A stretch of 64,000 bases of DNA from the NCBI RefSeq assembly GCF_036669915.1, contig NC_089312.1, positions 2,778,301-2,842,300 on the forward strand. Reading direction: 5' to 3'. Source of the DNA: Pocillopora verrucosa. Taxonomy: Eukaryota > Cnidaria > Anthozoa > Scleractinia > Pocilloporidae. Both the position numbers and the translations under genes were made by a program. This document shows positions 11,301 to 26,300 of this stretch, piece after piece. Under the pieces are notes generated by a model. The model was not told the origin of the DNA and made no database searches. It saw only the letters and a list, made by a program, of their open reading frames with translations. Numbering within the stretch: the stretch's first letter is position 1; every line of letters begins with the position of its first letter.

Positions 11301-14300
11301 AGGCCAATCTTGCTCTCCAATTCTTTTGTTTTCAAAAGAATGTCACAGAATGGTTCTTGGTCATTGTTAGCTGAATAAGGCCTCTCGCCATTTTCCGAAT
11401 GGCCGTTTCTTTGCCCTTCCAAACTACTTATCTTCTCTTCCAGAGCAAACTTCTCCTTGTAAATAATCAACAGTTTTTCCTGCAAGTCAATGATCCTCTC
11501 CTTCGCCTCCGCTAGCTCCATCTCCAGCCGCACTGTTTCTTCGTAACAGCTGAACGAAGCTCTTCGTTGTCCGGAATTCCTCGGAGAAACTCGTACCGTC
11601 GAAAGCTCTGCCTCAAGCTTCGTGCTATCTTCGCGCAGTGACGATAATTGAGAACCGAGATTTCTTGTTTGCATATTCGACAGTGTGAGCTCCGCTTTAA
11701 GGCGCACAAGTTGTTCTTTGGCGCGCGTAAGCTCGGAGTTAAGTTTGTTGTTTTTCTTGCTCTTTACCTGATTTTCTCCATTTTTTAAGCCATCCTTAAC
11801 CTCTTGCTTTGATTGTAAGCTGTCTTTTTTTAACGCTGGCAGTCCTTGCAAACATCTTAGACTGTTGATTTCTTTCATCATATTCTGTTTATCCACCTCG
11901 AACTCGTCTAACTTTTCCTGAAGTAGCTCCTCATAGTAAGCTTTGGTCTCCAAGAGTTCTGCTTCCACTTTGCTCAACCGAGCATCTTTCAACTTCAATA
12001 ACGTTTTTCCTTCCTCGAATTCTTGCGTTTTTGCTTGTAACTGCCTCTCAAGAGTCGCCTTCCCTTCCATTACCGCGGCAATTTCGCGCTTGGCATTCTC
12101 TTGCTGTTCTTGCAAGCTTTCCTCCAGAGCAATTTTCTGATCAGTTAATTCAGCTTTCTCTTGTCGAACGTCACTTACTTCCATGTTCAACTTCCTTAGT
12201 TGCTCTTTCAATTTAATATTTTCCAAGGCAGAGCGACTTAATTGTTCTTCTAAAGATGAGCACCTTTCGTTCATTTGCGTTATGTTTGTAGTTAGTTGCC
12301 TCTCTCTCTCGAAGAGGTCTTCAAGTTCTTTTTCATGCATCTTGTTAGAATTTTCTTCATCTTTCTCTGGATCACTGTACTTGCTTTTCAAAGAATCCAA
12401 TTCGTTCATAAGTTTCTCATTCTCTCGACGAACCATGGACAGTTCATCCAATTTTTCTTTGACAATACTCTCCCAAGAGTTTTCATCCATCAGAACTCTA
12501 AGTCCATCTGCAAAATCTTCGCCTTTTGCGTTCAACTGTTCTTTCATACTGTTCACCTCTTCCGCTTGGAATTTCGAATCTACCAACTCGCTGGCAAGAT
12601 TTCTCTTCTCTTCACTGATTCTACCCAGAATGTCATCGAGCTCTGATTTCATTCTGGCGTTTTCAAGAACGGCAAGGGACCATTCTTCTCCGAGGCGATG
12701 GTTGATAACAGCTCTCAGAGAAGAAACATCATCCACGTTGTTTGACTGGGCTGCAAAAGCCGCCTTTTCCAGCGACCAAGATTGGTCGTCATACAGTGAC
12801 GACGAAATCGCTTGAATTACTCCATCGCGGTCTGGAAATTCCTTTGTCTGATCTTGCAGAAGGGGATTCTTGAATTCATATGAATCGACCAAATCTGTTT
12901 GTGTACCTCTTTCACTTTGCGAATATGCGTCCTTTAGTTTCTTTAATTCTTCCTGCAACGCAAAGGAAAAAGCAAAATTGACTAACGCTGTCAAAGACCA
13001 ATATTGCCGACAAGGCATTTTACATATTTACAAATCTTCCGATTTCTTTCCGGTTTTGAGAAGGGATTAAAACTGGGTATTATATAAGAACAGTGAAATT
13101 GATGGAAAGAAACTCTGGAAAGAATAATCGAAAAGTTAGAGAAAGGTGAGAAATGAAAGAAAAGCTAGGTTAAAAATCAATTTTCTAAATTATCGTGCAT
13201 GCGCGAGAGGATCAATGTTCTGTCCGACCGCGCGCCGATTTCCCATGCAAGATTTCAAAGTAAAACATAAGGAACTGTCTCGCAAAGAAAGAGAAAAAAA
13301 TTGAAAAGTTTAAAGAAATTTGTAAAAACTAAACAAATGTTGGGAAAATAAAACTCCAAACTTTTTGAACACAAAGCTTATTCAAGTAAGGGTATCCTGT
13401 TGATTGACAAGTTCTGTTTTGAGCTTTCCAAAAAAATGTATGCGCTTTTAAAATCATCGTGAATTACTGGATTGTTTAATTGGTTGTTACTCACGTCAGA
13501 CATTTTGGTTTTGACAGCCTGAAAGCACACCACATGTGCATTCGTGTGACCGCTGTGTCAATTCGGGATTGTACTGGTTGGCTTCACTTCGCGTTGTGAT
13601 TGGTCAAAACATTCACGCTCTCATTCAAATTAAAGCGTGTACTTTTTCGTGTACTTTGAGTTCTTACGTTTCTCGTTATATTTCCTTAGCTTTGATTAGT
13701 TGTAGTGAATAAGTATGTCTTGGATCGAGTTAAATGCGGTTACCTTGCCATAATTATTTTATTTACTGCCTTTTCTCTTGTTTTGTGGATAAACTTTTAA
13801 AACGAAGTCACCAGCCAAAAGACTAAGTACGCTACGGATGTAAGTATGAATAAACTATAATGCGCAGGGGAAGTTTTATTCACAACATTTCAAATAAACT
13901 ATGATTCATACAAATATAAACAATAGACTAAGATTATGTTACAGTAATACAAGAATATTTCTTTCTTTTTTTATTTCCTTTGTTTTATGAAGGAACACAT
14001 GTCATCAAAAACTATTTAACTAGTGATAACCCCCCCCCCCAAAAAAAAAATCATCCTTCTTGCTTAACCACAAAATGAAACCAAAATATTGAAATAAAAA
14101 TGAACATTATAAGTCTACTTTAGCTATGTTTTTAAACGTGATACATTCAAAAAGTGCAAGAGTTATCCCATTGAATCTAAGGTGTGCTCGTAATAGGCTT
14201 TTGCCTTGTGTTTGTAATTCCATTTCCCATTCTCGAGCATTGCGGCACTCAGCGTGTGATACATCAGTCTTTTGTTGAGCCAGGCTGAAAGATCCCTCGT

Positions 14301-17300
14301 TAGTTGATGCTTGCATTTGACTCCAGAAAAAAGCTGTACTTGATAACAGTCATTTGCTCTCTTTGTGCGAATATACTTCAGAAAATAGCTGTGCTGGAAT
14401 CCGTGGACAAACTCCATTTGAATGCAGATGCTGTCACAGATAGGTACGTGTCCCAATCTGTGACGAATTATGCCATGTAGATGTTGATTTTTCAAAGTCA
14501 TCAGAGGAATTTGGCTTGTCTCGGAAATAGTCCTGTTAGCAGGTCCGGGTCCGCAATACGTGCGAAATAAATACAATCTTTTTCATTAGTGCCATCTTGT
14601 TTGCGACGTCTGAACTACAAAGGAAAGCTTCAAGCTTTGCGCGTCCTTAGTGTTATCCTTTCCCATAGCCTCCTGGGAGAGCCCTGATAAATTGATAACA
14701 CCTGGTCTTAAATCCTTCCAAAAAAGTCTGTGTCATTGCAATTTTCACTTCGTCAAAAATGTTAGATACAACATTTATAACAGAAATGATTTCACAGAAT
14801 TTTTTATAAACGACTAAAGAGTGACTTGGACTTGCTTTCGTTACACAGTCGTCGTAACGAGCGGAAGCAATCGATTTATCGTTGAAAAGGATTAACTGAC
14901 TTAAAAAGTCCGCTGTAAAGTTATACAGTTGCCATGAAGACTGGTCTGTCAGATTCGTTTCCATCTCCAGCGATGGTAGTCTGTCTTTGCAATATCACAA
15001 AAGTCCAGTAGAGACAAGTCGCATCATGTGGTCTGCCTGGGCAGTCGATAAGTCCGGTATTGTTCCATTTGTCGTTTGGCTAACAGTATACGTATACGCT
15101 TCCTTCAAAACAGCTGCGTTATTGTGTTCTGTTTGCATCAGATCTCAACGTCATTACTGTCAAACTCGTTTGTGCTGTGGGAAAATCTGTGACAAAATTT
15201 TGTCCTATTCGTCATGATGAGGTCTTAAGATTATCTTTCACAGCAAATTCTAAGCTGGCGTCCACTTTGTCGTTAAAAGTACATTTCTGATATTGTCTCA
15301 TTTAATGTGGCCACTGAGAGATGATTCAAGGTATAAGGATGGCTAGAATTGATGACCGCTGATCATAAACCAGGAGAGCCAGTGAGATTGTAAACAAATG
15401 AAATTACAGAAAGTTGTCATACCACTCACCTTAACAGACGTTAACTCAGATTTCAAGTTTTCTTTGTCGTTCTCCGACAGTTCGAGCTTCTCTTGTAGTT
15501 TGGCGTTGTTTTCCAACAGAGTTGTGACATTTTCCTGCAGAATGGTACTCCTGTCTAAGTTCTCGTCGTTTTCCATGTCTACTTTTCGATCAGTGTTTGT
15601 CATGTTGTAAAGCTGAAAAACCGAAGAGAGATCATCTTCTAGTCGTTCCTTACTCTTCTTTACATCACATAACGAAGTCGAAGTCTCGTTTAGTTTTCCA
15701 TTCAGCTTCTCAGCCTCTTTCTGTAGAATCTGGATCTGTTTCCGCAGCGTTTCGTTTTCGTCTTGCAAGACGTCTTTCTGCTTTTGGATGACGTTACACC
15801 TCTTGATGACATCATTGTTTTCCAAAACCAACAAGGCGCCTTGTAGCGCTTTATCTACGATCACGTGACTGTGACAGTGGTCAAGAAGGCTGAGTGCGTC
15901 AGCAACATGTGATAGTTCTGCATTCTCTTTAAAATCTAATGATAAAATTTATGTAAGAATACTCTCGTACAGCTGTGTGAGACATTTGATTAATACGTGG
16001 TGAAAACAGGATCTACATGAGTTTCCTATTCCCGTTGTACTTCTATTTTTTAATTTCCTCTCGATCTGCTTCTGTTTGTCGCAATCTACTATGATTGGTG
16101 CGATCATGACAAGTGCAAAATGTCTGCTCTTAGTACATTTGGCTATTTAGAGTTATCTCTAGCATTGCACCTATTTTCTATGAGAATGCAGCTAATGTAT
16201 TGTAAAATATCTTCAGACAACCGTGTAAGACAGTATGCTCTTAGCACTGAAGATAGCGTTAGGTGTACATCGTACGACAAGTTCTCTTCCATTCGCAGAC
16301 ATAGTAAAATGCTTCGTCAGAATATTAAATTCGGAAAAAAAATTTATCAAGACGAGACTGAAAAAATGTGAGAACATTTTCAGATACCCACCTAGCAGTG
16401 TGCCTTCTTGCTTTAACAGTTCTTGAATCCTTCCGTAAATGTCTTGCCTCGTGTTTAGTGGTGTGCTTTCATTTCCTACATCAAGCTCAAATACCTTCGT
16501 TAGGAAACCTAGCGCTTTGTCGTCCATAAATTTCTTAAGTGAAACTAGCTTGTCCCTTATATTGGAACTCTCTTCGCCATCCCCAAAATTTTGCTCAGTC
16601 GATAGGATAGAGCTTTCGGTACTCGTTTCGGAACACGGAAGAATTTCGCAAAAACCTGTCGATGCAACAACCTTGTCATCATCAGTTTTATTCGTCATGT
16701 ACAATGAAACTTCTTCAGAGGCACTCAACAATCTTTTATCGGCATTTAACAATTCTTCACATCCAACCGAACAATTCAGACTTCCACCATCCTCCAACTT
16801 TTTTTCTCCTTTAGAATTCATCTCATTCAAATAACTTTTAAGCAGGTCTAAAAGCAAGTCTGTGTTTTCCAGAATTTTGCATTTTGTTGCAGCCCATTGG
16901 GCACAGATATCCTTGAGACTTATGTCGTTTTCCGAGAGGTGATGACCAAAGTCTAAGGGCAGATCCCTCAGTGCGTAAAACAGCTGCATAGAGATAATAT
17001 CTGTCAGAAGAGTGCTTCTTGCTCTGAGCATGTCTTCTTGTAGTTTGCCTTTTGCCTTTGTTATCTGACTTTGTAGGTTTTCTGTTTGCGTTTTCTCTTC
17101 GTCTAATCTGGAGTTGAGATTTTTGACGTCGCTCTCCAAACTAGATTTCTGAAGAGGGAAAATAAAACGATAGGTAAATTTGTGAAGTTCACACAATTAA
17201 GAACTCATTTTTTTTTTTTTTAGTGAAATCAATTTTACTTGTTCCGCTCTCAAACGTGAAGCTGAGGCGTGTCACCTTCCCTTTTAGCAGAGCTCGCAGC

Positions 17301-20300
17301 GAGCGGTGAAGCCCCATATCTATTTGTTCATTTGAAAAAGGTTTGGAACAGAATAGTAAGCACGCGCACAACACAGATCGAGTGTACGTCACGTTTCGGG
17401 TGTAAAGTTGAAGCTGCATTGCGATAGCTTATCCATAAGTAATTTCAGCGACAAAAAGAATCGCCTTGAATGGAAATAATTATAACATAATAGCTCGCCA
17501 GAGTAGACATACACCAAATAACAAGGAAGAGGCCAAAATGGAAAAGGTATGATTAAAGATTGAGAACACTGACACGGATTTACAGTCTGAAGGCCACCAC
17601 TACTGAATCAGTTGTCAGATCACGTCGTTATCACCAGCTTTACGAGCAAATTTACGAAACCTTGAGGCTGCAAAGAGTCAAGCTTTGTGCTTTACATCTC
17701 CAACTTTTCAAACCATTTGAAAAACAATAGTCATCCCAAACCAGACTAAAGACGTAAAGTAATAATATTATCTACCTCCTTTTCGTAGAGACTCTTTACA
17801 GATGCCACCACTCTGTCGGCCTCTGCTATGGTATTTGTCACTGTCATCTCCGCCTCGTGTTTAAGTCGGTCTATCCTGTTTTCGAATGTTTGCTTTAGAT
17901 CCTCAAGATCTTTTTCTTCAAGGAAAAAGTTTCAGTTAAGAAATGGTTATCTTAGCTTCAATGTTATGTTTTTAAGCACTCGTAACTATTATCTATTTAC
18001 AATTAGAATCCTTGAGATAAAATTATTCCCGGTGTAGTTAGTATACGGGGCACTCTAGCACACAGCCAATCAGAGAAGAGATTGGGCGAGAGCTTGAGCC
18101 ATCTTGGGTGTCAATGATTGGTTCGCTGGTTAATTTTTAGCACGTGGTACAAAACACCTCTCTGATTGGCAGAGTTAAATTGTGCTGAATGAGAAACTGG
18201 CTGAAGTTAAATAAACGTTTTCCGAGTTTACCTCTCTTATCCACAATTTTCGAGAGATCTTCACTAAGTCTCTTGTAATCAACCTGCAATGTAAATAAAA
18301 GGTGGAAAAGAACTTAAGAAAGCTCTGCATCGACGCGAGAGAAAGTAAGAATAGAAAATGACCTTACGTGACGTCTAAAGAGATTAAGGATTTGTTGTTG
18401 ATGAACATGGAAACACATTAAGAGACGACAATGAAGATATATCATTCAAAAGGTTGCTTATCGGGTCTTGATACTGAGTCAGGGAAAATTAGCCCAATAG
18501 AGCCGCGAAATGCAAGTCTTTGGAAAGTTTCCCATGATCTCCTCCCCATCCGTACATCTTTAAAACATTGGATTTCTCATCTGAAAAGTCAAGAACTCTT
18601 CAAAGAACTTGGAAGGTCAAGCTAAAGGATTTGTAACCTACACGTTCATTAAGTGTGCACCACAAAAAAATTCTCGTTCAATGGCGACTACGTTCTCGTA
18701 CAAGGTAAAGTTGACGTAGCGCGCTCTAATAGGCAGTTTTAACTTGTCTCAACGGAACAATACACCAACGCATATGATTCTTTGTAACATAACTCTTACC
18801 TCAACGTTAATGTAAGCAGTATTTGTGATCTTCATTGCTCGGGATCCAAAAAACAAAGTACTTTTAGTCTCACTAACGTCACTCATGGTTGGAGAGACAC
18901 ACACCTGACACAATCATAAATAGTATATTTAATGAGCGCGTCATTTCAGTTTCACTGTTAAAGGGAAATTTGTTTTTGTTCAAGCCATGATTTGTAAACC
19001 ATAATATGACCTAAGAAGGTTCTCATTAACATTGCAAACAGTGTGCTCGTGTCTATCCATCCTACCATCGCCGACTTACTCACGTAAAGAAGGCTATACA
19101 AGGACTCTTGAATGACTTCTAATCACAAAATCACTTCACATCAGACCTTTATCGATCATTATCGAAATTCTCCTATCAAACATGGAGAGGCTCCGAGCGA
19201 TTTCAGACGTTCTCGTGTAATTTAGGACGGTTTCGCCTAATGTAATCTGTGCGTAAATTCCGTCATTTGCTTTGATTTAATACTTACTACTAAACTGGTT
19301 TTGCAGTTTCCACCCAAACTTTCCTGAAGGAGCCTTGTTAGAGTAGAATTCCGGAATGGAACATGAGTCTTCTTCCCTTCTGCCAGTGCCTGGATGACAT
19401 TTCTAAGAGCAATTACGGTGGAATAAAACTTACTCCAAGTTTTATTAAAGTTTAATCAGAAAGGAATCTTATTCAGAACAGAATGAGTAAGATGAGAGTG
19501 AGGGTAACCTCTCTTTTTTCGAGAAGATGTTCGCTTTCGGAGCACGATCGAATATCTTCCGAGCTAAGTCGAGAGAAGCACGAACATTTCAAAAGTTCCA
19601 CGTTGCTTGTCGTTATGGAACACGACACGTCATCGAACGACACCTCCGATAAAAAGGGCAGGCTCAACCAGCTTTCGCAAACACGCTTACATGGAAAATT
19701 CTATATTTTTCGTCTAACATTGAATAACTTAGCTATATTAACAAAGAAATCCTCACCCCAACTCAAGCAGCGACAAGTTAATATGTTGAGCTTCACTTAG
19801 TCTTTCTCCCTCCGCCTGGGTTTTCTTGAGTCGCTCACTACCGGCCAAGTCGCACCTAAATGTACAACAAAGTGTTTTTTACTCAATAAGCAATATAGAG
19901 CGCTTTTTGATTCAGTGTAGTAAGAAGTTATCTTGATGGCCAATCAAAGCAGAGATATATGAGTCATAAATATGAGAGAGAGAAACTAAGAACTCAAAGT
20001 AAATTGCCTAAAACGCGGGAAAATGCGAAAGTCGCCATTGGTTTCAGTTCGTGATTGGTTGAGAAGATGGAGCGAGTTTTGTTGACCATTTACAGATCAG
20101 TGTAAGAAGAACCAATGCGAATTTCACAGAGATGTGTTAGTTTTGATGTTCCTTCATCTGATAATTAGATTTGTAAATTAAGTGCTCCATCCGGTAAAAA
20201 TCACGTTTTTTAAAAAATCATAGCATCAAAACAAAAATCACAATAAGAAATTGAATTACTGTAGTATACATACAAATAAATTCGTCCTCTGATAAGCACA

Positions 20301-23300
20301 TCATCATCAAAGGCCACCATTTTGGCGAACGAATCGTCTTCCGCGTCTTCATTCTAAACCAATTACGAAAGTCTGATCTTAGTAGAGTATCGGTAGTATT
20401 TATGCTTGCAAAAAAATACTCACAGATTATTGCAAATTCTCGTGGATATGTTGCATATAATTTATTTCAGAACCAGCTGTTAAGAACATGATCCTGATAA
20501 TTTTTGCATCGTGACTAAAGTTATCGCAATAGAAGCTTTCAACGCAATTAAAAATTAAATCACCCACATTTTCTTCAAACCAGATATTAATTCAAGTGAA
20601 CAGTCCTACCTCTTCGCTAGCCTCAGCATCTAAATCTTCTCCTGAATCCTGTTTAGGAAAAGTAGAATGTGTTCACTTGTAAATGTTAAGTATTTTCGAT
20701 ATATGCCATCATCTGAGAAACTGCGTACTCACCCCTCCAGATCCCTCTACACATCAAGGGTCAGATGATATCAAGTTAGGGGTAACGTTGGGTTGGAAGA
20801 CAAGAAGATGTGCAATTGCTTAGAAACTGACATTAAATTACTAATGGTAAATTACAAACCTCACTGCTGCTCTTACTCGGTACCAGACCATCCCGAGAAT
20901 CTCGTCCATTTGCACCTATAAAATGATATTTTGTCCCTTAATTACTTGTACATGATTAATATTAGAAAGAAACATAAATTACAAAGTTTCGTTTTGTCCG
21001 ACTATAAAACCTTGCGCCAATATTGAGACATGGTCTTGTATGTTTTCTCGAGCTTTTCACTTAAACTACTATTGTGTACTTAAGAATTGGTTGGATCAAT
21101 CTTAGTATCCGAGTAACTGCACACCTACCCCTCCCCTAACCCAACAAAAGTCAACTGATAACAAGTTAAGATTAGTGTTAGGTTAAAGGAAGGGTAGGTG
21201 CGCAGTTGTTCAGATACTGACATTGATCCAATTGGTTTATGCTTATATCGAGGTATGGACACAAGTGGGAAGGTTTTAAGAGCACAATAGAGGCGTAAGA
21301 GTGGCTTGAGGCAAAGCTGAGAGCAAATCTAGCATTTAAGAGCTCTTCAAACTTTCCAGGTATATACAATCATTTCGGCCTACGCAGAGCTAAAAGCATG
21401 AACCAAAGTGATTCTTTCTTGGACAGTCTCTTGGACTCATTGGTCATGATAAGTCAAAAAAGCTGCAATGGGGATTTCAGATCTTGTAGTAGTGATTCCG
21501 TGACCTCTGGCTTTCCTTACGTGGAGAAGAATGCAATCTTACCATGTTTAGCAATTCCTTCTGCGTTCATCTTATTCTTGTTAAGAGTTCTTTCAATCGT
21601 CAACTGACAAACAGAATGGGACCTGTAAGCAAAAGAAAACCACTTTTCGTACTCATGCGTGGTGCCATCATCTATAAACGACCATAAATTCGATACCACT
21701 AAGGTGAAACAAAATAAGTATATAAATACATAGCTTCTACCCTATTAACCGCTGTTATCTTACCGCTTCGTTTTCCTAGCGATCATTCTCATACCTGAAT
21801 CTGCTAAAAGCCGGCTTTTCCGTTAACAAACCCATGTCAGATCTTAATTCACTCCGCCAAATCACTCACAGTGTCTAAAGACCAAATTCGGTCACGTGAT
21901 TTTAAGGATCTCTCATTTGATGATTATTGATTCTTTAAAATTACTCAGTTTGTGCTAAAATGAGGATTTTTGACTTGTGGAAAATGTTAAAATAAAAAGT
22001 ATAAACCTTTCCCGAGTTGATAACCCGATCTATCGATAAATTCCTTTTGACTCTTGCAATGAACTTAATATCAACAAACGAAGGAATAGAACTCATAGTG
22101 AGTGGTACCTGCTTGAGTTCCTGTTCATCTTAGTTTCAGCAAATACGAGTCTTTTCTTTCCCACGGCTAACAGATGTAACACTTCTGAGGGGCTTCGTAC
22201 CACAAACTCCGAAAGATTCTCTACATAAACACCTGAGGATTGCAAACACAAAATTAAAAAACGTTTCACTTGAAATTCGACGTCAACGTCATTCGACGTT
22301 AAGTCTGCGAGCAGGCCTGCTCGATGGCTATTCAAGTTTCTTTTTTAAGTCTTTTAGAGCTAGTTTAGGGAAACCTGATGAGCACTGGATCACAAAAAGT
22401 GTATCTTCTTCGATGTATATGTCCACAAACCTTTAACTGGGTGTTCTCTCAGGCTAAGTTCCACCTTGTTCGTTGAGTTGAGAAGGTCGTATATTTTCTC
22501 CTGGTAAATTTGCAAGTACGACATTGTTACCTGCAAAGTAACACCGATATTGTCAATTCAAGCAAATACATCTTTTTTCATTAACCAAAGCAACATAACA
22601 ATGCTGGGGCAAACTGTTGTCAAGTGAATGTTGTCCGAAGCCTTTTGCTGTAGGCTACGTTCTGAAATCAACTTTCGTTACTTAAATCAATTTATCTGAC
22701 TAAGAAAACCATTCTGGTCCATTAGGTCACTCTGACTCCTGAAATTATCACTCAATAAATATTAGTGTTTCCCGCGCTAATGAGTTTCCCGCGCTTTGGC
22801 GCAATTTGCCTTAATTGTCGTCGATATCTCATTGGCCCATTAGGTCACTCTGGCTTATGAGGTTACAACTTAATAAATATTACTGTTTCCCGTTCCGTGC
22901 TTCCCGCGCTAATGAGTTTCCCGCGCTTTGGTGCAAGTCACCTTAATTGTCTTCGATATCTAATTGGTCTACTAGGTCACTCTGACTTATGAGGTTACCG
23001 CTTGATCAATGTTACAGTCACCTTGTAATCATGATAATCATCCTTTGTGATTCGTTTGAAGCATCTTTCAACCACACCAGCTGTTATCCCATCAGGTGCC
23101 ATCAATGTATGGGTCTTACCTGGAATAATGATGAGGGCACGTCTATGAAAATTGTAAATCTTATTTCTACAGCAAAGACACGGGCATAGCAAAGATTTTT
23201 AAAAGGGCGGGTTACGGTTACGAATTACGTGCACCTTACGTGAAGTACCTTATACAGCTGGTCTACCCTATGAGTCAGCGGGCTCATATTCACGCGGTGG

Positions 23301-26300
23301 TAGAGACTGGCATATGAGGAATCTAACACTAGATTAGATTTATGCCATGCACATTCTTTGTATTCAAGTGTTTTTATCACCTGAATTATCAGGCTTGTAT
23401 GTTGTTGACCAAGAGGAAAATCATTTCCTAAAGGGGAGGGGATACGAGCACTATCGAGTTTTCCCCCACCCCTCCTCTCCCAGTTACACCCCTGAAAGAG
23501 GACAAGAGAAATTCAAAATTCATACCTGATCCTGTCTGTCCATACGCCATGAGTGTTCCATTGAATCCATTCAAAGCAGCATTCACCAGAGGTCTGCTTA
23601 TGGTACTGCACACCTTGGAAACAAGTTTTTGAAGATCGTGTTTAACAAGTTTTCAAAAACTTTTTTTGAATGCTAAAGATATTTTCTATCTGTATCTCAA
23701 AAAACAAAATATCAGCTGTATCATGTTTAAAATTTAAACCAAAGCACCTCTGGATTTGTGGCCTCCTTTGGGAAAACATGGTCAAAATTAAAAGTCTTCT
23801 CCCAACTGTGCTTGGGATCAGTGACATGGATCTGAAAGTGGAAAGTTAAAGTGTTAACAAGTTTGTACTTTTATTGACTTCAAAACCTTAAAGAATGGGC
23901 TGCTTTTTCTGCATTAAAGTGCCATATACAGCAAATTTGTGACCTTGTTCCACACAACTATGATACAGTTTTCACATAGAAAAAAGATGTTTGATATAAA
24001 TCAATTTTCCTGAACATCAAGTCCCTCTTAATTTTTTAAGTTAAAGGCTTTCTTAGGAAAAGGACAATTTCTTATTTTTCAGTTGCTGCAGACTTGCATG
24101 GGTAGGTTTATGGTGGAGGTTCAGATCATCCATTTATGTTTTAGCCAAATTTACAGCATCATTCAAGTTTATTTTTCTGCTGTCTATCTCCATTAAGACC
24201 TTATTCTTTTGAAGGCCAACTAACCTCCCACATATTTCTATCCAATATCCAGTGTTAACCACTGACCTACAACACATCCCATCCTTCTTTACTATAAGGT
24301 ACTGGTTAACCCTTTAACCCCTCAGAGTGACTAGCATCTAATTTCTTGTTACCATATCACCCCTGAATGAATCATTAAGGTCACAAGAATAAAGAACATG
24401 ATCACCAACTATAGAAGCTTTTGATTGTTCAACAGATTCTCCTTGTCAGCACTGTAGAAAATGAATAGTAAACAGTTTGAAGTACATGCGTACTGGTGCT
24501 AAGGCATAAAGGGCTAAGGCTGTACTCATTCCGTGAGTCCCACACTGCTGAAGCTAATTCTGGTTTCTGTAGCATGAAACAGCTGGTAGTGCTGATATCC
24601 TCCCCCCCTCTCCCCCTCACCCCCTCTCCTTGGTGGGATGCTAGTTCATCACAGACTACTCCCTCAAATTTTTCTCAGGATTCCCAAAAGTTCACCAATT
24701 TTTAAATACACTTTTGGCTAAAGACAAGAGAGACACTCTGAAGACTAACTATGAGAGTGAAGTGTCTCACCCCAAAGATACAACACATTAACATAACAGG
24801 TGTCAAACCCAAACCACTTGGCCCAGAGCCCAGCTTGAAAACTTAAAGCCACAGCATCTTCAATACTTTAAAACTTTATTTATTCAACCAATTAATCATT
24901 ATGAAGAGTATCTCAAAGACCAGTAATCATAATACTTCAGAAGTTCTGTATACCATTGTTGGTCCATCAGGTTGACATAAGTTTCAAAATTTTTGCATGA
25001 ATATGCAAAAATCACTTTGTATGTTGCAAATTTCAATTGAACACTCAAAATGTTTAGAGAAATCACCCTCAATTTGGAATTAAAATAAATCCTTCTAAAA
25101 CAAAAGGAAAGACTACTCAATCCATTGAACTAATTTCGAAGTTAGAGTCCATCCAAAGACATGCCACAAAGTTCTTCTTGTGTTTGCCATTCTCAACATC
25201 CATAGATTAGAGGACACAACTCCAATCACTGAAAATTCTACCCATCACATATTGGCACAAATTTTTGGACATTATATTCTTCTACAAGGCTATGCTTAAC
25301 TTTGTCTCTTTAAATGGTTCTGTATTACCTGTAAAGTGTGTTGCAAGAACCATGCACTACACTAACGCTGTCATCAAATTTGTTCCGAAAAAATGCAAAA
25401 CTACTACCTATCAAAAGTCCTTTTTTATCAGAACTTGTCAGATTTGGAACAACTCAGCCAGTATCATTAACATTGAAACCCAAACTCTGAACTCATTTAA
25501 GACCGTAATGTTTAACTTCTATTTGGCCAGTTTACTTCTTCCTTACAATCCAAATAATCCCGAAACCTTCAAGTCTATTTGTTTAAAATATAATACTGTC
25601 CATACACTAAATTTTAAGATTACTTGCTGCATATAGATTGATAGCTTCTTTCCTCCTCTCTTCTTGTCTTATTTTCTTTTATATTCTGGGACCTCTGTAA
25701 TTGGCTACGCTGTTGCAGTGTCCCTGCCATTTTCTCTGGTTTTCTTTTTTTTTTTTTTTTTTAATCTACTTATTTTGATTGTTGTTGTAAGGCAAAGTTA
25801 ATAAATAAATAAACAAATAAATAAATAATTGGTACATGCACATGGTAAAAATGGCACTAACTGAAAATCTCAAGTCATATCAGATATATTTGAGATTTCT
25901 CTCATTTAGAGGGATTAGTGCATCAAAAGAAAAGTGTGCATTTTTAAAAATTTCCTACCCAAGAAAAAATTATCACTTCATAAAGCTCATCACAGATGGT
26001 ATAAATTAGATTTTCCTCTATATTTTATATCAAAGTTATGTAAGTGAACTTTCAATCCCATTTTTGCTTTAACAGTTCATCTTATTTCTGAGTAATAGTG
26101 GACTTTTTTGGTATTTACATAAGATAACACGTAAACATCTGAATTGTCACCAGCATGTTTCCATGATCTCAAAATAACACCCCAATCAACTGTTGATGTA
26201 AATATCTAGTAAGCTCTTTTAAAAACTTTCAACAAAACGAAAGTGAAATGTTTTAACTGAATCGCCGTGATATCTATTGACATAGAAGGTAGAAGTATCC

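Noticed and set aside
12183..12815. 210-codon plus-strand frame
   Set aside because: It lies fully opposite the kinesin coiled-coil exon 19 and has the Ser/Phe/Leu-rich composition typical of the antisense of Glu/Lys-rich coding sequence.
14163..14576. 137-codon minus-strand frame in intron 18 as an intact gene
   Set aside because: An overlapping, more protein-like frame with TGA breaks runs through the same region, and the frame has no convincing start. It is treated as part of the pseudogene.
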